DNA of 64,000 bases from Ruegeria sp. HKCCD4315 (lineage in GTDB: Bacteria; Pseudomonadota; Alphaproteobacteria; Rhodobacterales; Rhodobacteraceae). The DNA lies in the NCBI RefSeq assembly GCF_013112245.1, contig NZ_WVRN01000002.1, forward strand, positions 744,001 to 808,000. The letters are read 5' to 3'. The notes under the pieces are model-generated. The model did not search any database. It saw only the letters and a program-made list of their open reading frames with translations, and was not told the DNA's origin. This document shows positions 60,584 through 64,000 of the stretch, piece after piece. Each line of letters opens with the position of its first letter. Positions within the stretch are counted from its first letter, which is position 1. The position numbers and the translations under genes are program-made.

Positions 60584-60711
60584 TTCAAGTCTAGCCCTGC
60601 AGCATTTTAGTTAGGGGTACTGAGTTTTCGCAATTTCTCAATGCCGAACCAATGATTTCGCGCCGGCAGAATGCTTCCACCAACCCGAGCGTGGGGTATG
60701 GGTATACGCGG

Positions 60712-61737
60712 TCAAACACCCCAGGTATCCGACAGACGATAGCCTCCGGGCCAAGGATCGTCAGGGTCAAGCATATGCTGGTGAATACCTGTGATCCATC
60801 CTCGGCCACTGATCTCGGGTATGATCGCCGCGCGACCGCCCACCTGCGCCACGTCAACGATCCGGCCCGTAAAGCTCGACCCGATGATTGAGGTGGCTTC
60901 AAACGTCTGACCAGTCGTCATCAATCCTTTTGCGATCATCAACGCCATGCGTGCGGATACTGCTGTTCCGGTGGGCGAGCGGTCGACCTTACCCGGTTGG
61001 ATTGCGACAGCGGACTTACCGGTCAGCCCTTTTTCGGTCGCAGTCAACGGACCACAGAAGGCACAGAACGAGATATGATCCCATTCGGGATTTTCAGGAT
61101 GCGAGAACCCAAGCTGCTCATTGGCTGCGTTCGTGATCTTGACGCCCAAACCGGCGATGTCGCGGGCTTCATGTTCGGCGATTTCGAAGCCCAGCGCCTT
61201 GGCATCAACCATCACAAAACTGTCGCCGCCATAGGCCGTATCCACAGTGATCGTGCCCAACCCCGGCACCTCAAGAGGGACCGACAGCTCATCGGCGAAA
61301 CTGGGCAGGTTCTGCACAAAAATACGCCGCGCCTTGCCATTGCTGCACTCAGCCCTGACCCGAACCAGCCCGCCCGGGGCCTCTAGCACCATATTGGTTT
61401 CGGGTTCCTGCATCGGAATGATCCCGCCATCCAGCAGCACGGTCGAGACACAGATCGAATTTGACCCTGACATTGGTGGTGTGTCTTCCGGCTCCATTAT
61501 AATCCAGGCTGCGTCGGCCTCGGGGTGTTTCGGTGGCACCAGCAGATTGACATGGCGGAACACACCGCCGCGGGGTTCGTTCAGGACAAAGTTTCGCAAG
61601 GTCTGGTCTTGCGCGATGAAATTACGCTGCGCCCAAACCGTTTCGCCGGGTGGTGGGGCTACACCTCCAACTATAACATCGCCCACCTCGCCTTCAGCAT
61701 GCGCCGAAATCACGTGTATCGTCTTGCTGCTACGCAT
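60712..61737 (-). CDS. Proline-racemase-family protein, probable trans-3-hydroxy-L-proline dehydratase
   Basis: A 341-residue protein of the proline racemase family. The two catalytic positions, Cys-Cys in racemase and 4-hydroxyproline epimerase, are Ser90 (in [11 protein letters not shown]) and Thr256 (in [12 protein letters not shown]). Thr at the second position is typical of trans-3-hydroxyproline dehydratases, which remove water rather than epimerise. Ser at the first position is less usual than Cys. The start is the ATG at 61737 with AGGAG five bases upstream; an upstream TTG was rejected. It is 128 bp downstream of the GntR-promoter region and follows the D-amino-acid dehydrogenase gene by 78 bp. 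Confidence 0.85.
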   Translation of the reverse strand: MRSSKTIHVISAHAEGEVGDVIVGGVAPPPGETVWAQRNFIAQDQTLRNFVLNEPRGGVFRHVNLLVPPKHPEADAAWIIMEPEDTPPMSGSNSICVSTVLLDGGIIPMQEPETNMVLEAPGGLVRVRAECSNGKARRIFVQNLPSFADELSVPLEVPGLGTITVDTAYGGDSFVMVDAKALGFEIAEHEARDIAGLGVKITNAANEQLGFSHPENPEWDHISFCAFCGPLTATEKGLTGKSAVAIQPGKVDRSPTGTAVSARMALMIAKGLMTTGQTFEATSIIGSSFTGRIVDVAQVGGRAAIIPEISGRGWITGIHQHMLDPDDPWPGGYRLSDTWGV

Positions 61738-61815
61738 TTGGCTCCTCAATCATGTTGCGCGAAAGGCGCTGGTTACCGCGAATGCCGAAGTGATTTTCAT
61801 CGCGCATCCTCGGGC

Positions 61816-63066
61816 TCAAAACCGTGTGGATGCGTAAGGCGTCAAGTCAAGCACGGGTTTCGCGCCTGTGGCCAGATCAGCAATAAGCTCAGCGGTGCCT
61901 GCGGATTGGGTAAGACCCAGATGGCCGTGGCCAAAGGCATATAGAACCTGAGGCGCTCGGGCAGAGCGGTCAATGACCGGCAGGCTGTCTGGCAGCGATG
62001 GGCGGAAACCCATCCATTGCGTCCCACCTTCAAGGTTCAAGGCAGGCAGGAACCGCCCAGCCTTGGCCAACAGCGTATCGGCACGCTTGTAATTTGGGGC
62101 CAACGTCAACCCACCCAGTTCAACCGCGCCTCCTACTCGGACACCATCGTTGATCCGCGTCACCACGAACCCGTGCCCGCCAAAGGTCAGGTGCGTGCGC
62201 AGATCAAAAGCGCCTGCTGGCAGGGTGGTGTTGTACCCGCGCTCGGTCTCAAGCGGAATGTGGTCATCCAAGGTTGCAGCCAATTGGTGCGACCATGCCC
62301 CGGCCGCCACAATCACCTGACCGGCCGGAACGTCACCATCTGTCGTTGAAAGAGTCACGCCCGCATCGGACCGGGTCAACGCCTCAACACCCGCGCGTTC
62401 AACACGACCTCCGCGCGCGGTGAATTGCGCGGCCAGATGGCTGGTCCAGCGGGCCGGGTCAACCGTGTTCATCCAAGTTGGTGTAAAGCCCGCATGGGTA
62501 AATCGGCGGTTCAAACCGGGCTGAACCTCGGCAATCTGTTCTGGGCTATCCAACAGATCAAATGGAATGCCATGCTCCCTGCGCAAGTCCCAAGTGGGCA
62601 GGCTGGCACGAAACTCAGCTTCGCTTTCGAACAGCTGTAACTGGCCCTCGCGCCGTATCAGCGTCTCGCCATCCACCTCTTTGATTTGACGTTCCAGCGC
62701 GGCGCGGCAGTGGTTCATCAAAACGGCCTGCGCTGACAGCGATGCCACATAGCGATCACGCCAACTGGCTCGCCAGAACCGCAGCATCCAAGGCGCAATG
62801 TTCAACGCATATGCGGGAGGAATCGACAACGGGCCCAACGGATCAAGCAGCCACCCCGGCGCTTTGCGCATGATCCCGGGCGTAGCAAGCGGCACAATGT
62901 CGGTAAAGGCAAACGCACCGGCATTGCCTTTCGAAGCCCCTGCCCCAATACCTTCACGGTCAAGAACCAGAACCTGCTTGCCGCGCTTTTGCAACTCTAA
63001 CGCCGCGCTGATACCAACGACACCAGCGCCGATCACAACGATTTCTGTTGGGTTGCTTTGCTGCAT
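61816..63066 (-). CDS. FAD-dependent D-amino acid dehydrogenase, candidate D-hydroxyproline dehydrogenase
   Basis: A 416-residue DadA-type flavoprotein with N-terminal FAD loop VVIGAGVVGISAALELQKRG and the C-terminal substrate/flavin strand YAFGHGHLGLTQSAGTAELIA. It oxidises D-amino or D-imino acids to the keto/imine form with transfer to the respiratory chain. In hydroxyproline catabolism, it follows 4-hydroxyproline epimerase to make pyrroline-4-hydroxy-2-carboxylate. It lies between the two proline-racemase-family genes, a tight cluster. No signal peptide is visible. Confidence 0.88.
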   Translation of the reverse strand: MQQSNPTEIVVIGAGVVGISAALELQKRGKQVLVLDREGIGAGASKGNAGAFAFTDIVPLATPGIMRKAPGWLLDPLGPLSIPPAYALNIAPWMLRFWRASWRDRYVASLSAQAVLMNHCRAALERQIKEVDGETLIRREGQLQLFESEAEFRASLPTWDLRREHGIPFDLLDSPEQIAEVQPGLNRRFTHAGFTPTWMNTVDPARWTSHLAAQFTARGGRVERAGVEALTRSDAGVTLSTTDGDVPAGQVIVAAGAWSHQLAATLDDHIPLETERGYNTTLPAGAFDLRTHLTFGGHGFVVTRINDGVRVGGAVELGGLTLAPNYKRADTLLAKAGRFLPALNLEGGTQWMGFRPSLPDSLPVIDRSARAPQVLYAFGHGHLGLTQSAGTAELIADLATGAKPVLDLTPYASTRF

Positions 63067-63131
63067 CGCTGGAAAATCTCAATCTGTAGTTCAAGCTCAG
63101 AGGCCGATCACGCCGCACCCTGAAATCTAAG

Positions 63132-64000
63132 TCAAAGGAAGATCCCGTCGCGAAAAGGGTCGTTTTGCGCGAAAACCAATTTGCCTTCCCCCATGATATA
63201 CGCCCGGCCGGTCAGCGTTGGGATCACGCCCCCGTTCGGCCCGGCTTGAAAACTCAGGCGATACGAGCTGCCGATCACACTTTCCTGAGTGATTTCTTCA
63301 CCGGGGGCCAGCACTCCATCCGCAGCCAAACACGCCAGTCGCGCCGAACTGCCCGTGCCGCAAGGGGACCTGTCATATTGATCATCTGGGCACAGCACGA
63401 AATTGCGGCTGTGAATGCCCTTTGTGGGCGACGAGCCCTGCAGGATCACATGGTCGACCGGTTGTCCGTTTTCACCACATACCTTCTGAGAGATACAAGC
63501 TTCGCGGATGGCAATGGATAAGTCAGTCAAAGCGCGAATGTTCACTGGTTCCACAGCAATTGGGCTGGGGTCGACAATAAAGAACCAGTTACCGCCATAC
63601 GCCAAGTCACCTTTCACCTGACCATGGCCTGCGACCTCAATCACAACCGACGTCTTTACCCGGCGGCTTTCGATATTGGTGACACGCACGGTATTTGCGT
63701 CCAGCAGATCGACCGTGATCTGACCGGCTGGCGTTTCAATCTTATGCGTGCCCGGCGCGATCCGGCCCAGATGCGCCAACGTCACCGCCAGACCAATAGT
63801 GCCATGCCCGCACATTCCCAGAACCGCGTCGGCATCGAAATAGATCACACCTGTTTCACAACTCGGGTCTTCTGGCGGTACAAGAAGCGCGGCCACCATG
63901 CCGGGCTGCCCGCGCGGTTCCAGCAAAACAGACTTGTAAAATGCCTCATGCTCTGTGGCCAGAAGGCGGGCCCTTTCAGCCAATGAGCCTGATCCCAAAT
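63132..64000 (-). CDS. 4-hydroxyproline 2-epimerase (proline racemase family), N-terminus cut by window edge
   Basis: The last 289 codons or so are present; the N-terminus lies beyond the window. Both catalytic cysteines are visible, in LGMCGHGTIGLA and in DRSPCGTGSSAR, so this is a full racemase/epimerase rather than a dehydratase. The C-terminal pattern IPTLTGRAYIMG is typical of 4-hydroxyproline epimerase. It would convert trans-4-hydroxy-L-proline to the cis-D isomer, substrate for the dehydrogenase next door. Proline racemase activity cannot be excluded. Confidence 0.87.
   Translation of the reverse strand, partial: LGSGSLAERARLLATEHEAFYKSVLLEPRGQPGMVAALLVPPEDPSCETGVIYFDADAVLGMCGHGTIGLAVTLAHLGRIAPGTHKIETPAGQITVDLLDANTVRVTNIESRRVKTSVVIEVAGHGQVKGDLAYGGNWFFIVDPSPIAVEPVNIRALTDLSIAIREACISQKVCGENGQPVDHVILQGSSPTKGIHSRNFVLCPDDQYDRSPCGTGSSARLACLAADGVLAPGEEITQESVIGSSYRLSFQAGPNGGVIPTLTGRAYIMGEGKLVFAQNDPFRDGIFL

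Noticed and set aside
1..64000. tRNA, rRNA, CRISPR array, insertion sequence or phage genes
   Set aside because: None was recognised by reading either strand; no transposase, integrase or repeat-spacer pattern is visible.

Overview
The window reads as a chromosomal catabolic region of a marine alphaproteobacterium of the Roseobacter group (Rhodobacterales). The signs are moderately high GC, TRAP and TTT solute transporters, a complete beta-hydroxyaspartate cycle operon, twin dimethylglycine-dehydrogenase-like flavoproteins beside an MttB-family protein, a Hint_2 protein and DddP-like M24 proteins. Coding density is high, genes sit in divergent regulator-led operons, and no tRNA, rRNA, insertion sequence, phage gene or CRISPR array was seen.

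Layout. (1) 1-10259: phenylacetate (paa) catabolism. paaZ (cut by the left edge), a fused hydratase/dehydrogenase, paaG, paaI, paaK and a TetR repressor flank a TRAP transporter that is translationally coupled to a cytochrome P450. (2) 10284-11066: an orphan sulfotransferase-like gene. (3) 11127-18703: homoprotocatechuate meta-cleavage operon hpaF-E-D-(aromatic amino acid decarboxylase)-G-H-I, with divergent hpaR. HpaI carries a C-terminal DUF2218 domain, and no HpaBC hydroxylase is present. (4) 18737-26828: IclR regulator and aminotransferase, divergent from a tctCBA transporter, an aldehyde dehydrogenase and a Tm-1-like protein. This looks like a degradation route for an unidentified amino or carboxylic acid. 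(5) 27005-33343: a non-pyrrolysine MttB-family protein with two tandem FAD/folate demethylase-like proteins. (6) 33412-42015: a GlxA-type regulator, then an operon of class III aminotransferase, aldehyde dehydrogenase, SelA-like PLP enzyme, D-glutamate-cyclase-like DUF4392 protein and class V PLP enzyme, with a divergent LysR. (7) 42047-52989: Hint_2 protein, then an operon of non-heme iron oxygenase, DddP-like M24 protein and a cobalamin-binding protein with divergent LysR, then a secreted protein, a second DddP-like M24 protein and a MATE exporter. (8) 53018-58463: BhcR and bhcABCD, which turn glyoxylate and glycine into oxaloacetate. (9) 58576-64000: hydroxyproline/proline-type catabolism (enolase superfamily, GntR, two proline-racemase-family proteins and a D-amino-acid dehydrogenase; the last gene is cut by the right edge).

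How it fits together. Most modules convert aromatic acids, methylated amines, amino acids or hydroxyprolines into central metabolites, each with its own regulator and often an importer. The best candidates for undescribed biology are the oxygenase/DddP-like/cobalamin operon (43294-47221) and the SelA-like/DUF4392 operon (34458-40982). A third is a possible regulatory link: a 19-bp palindromic element upstream of bhcA recurs (16 of 19 bases) in front of the second DddP-like gene.
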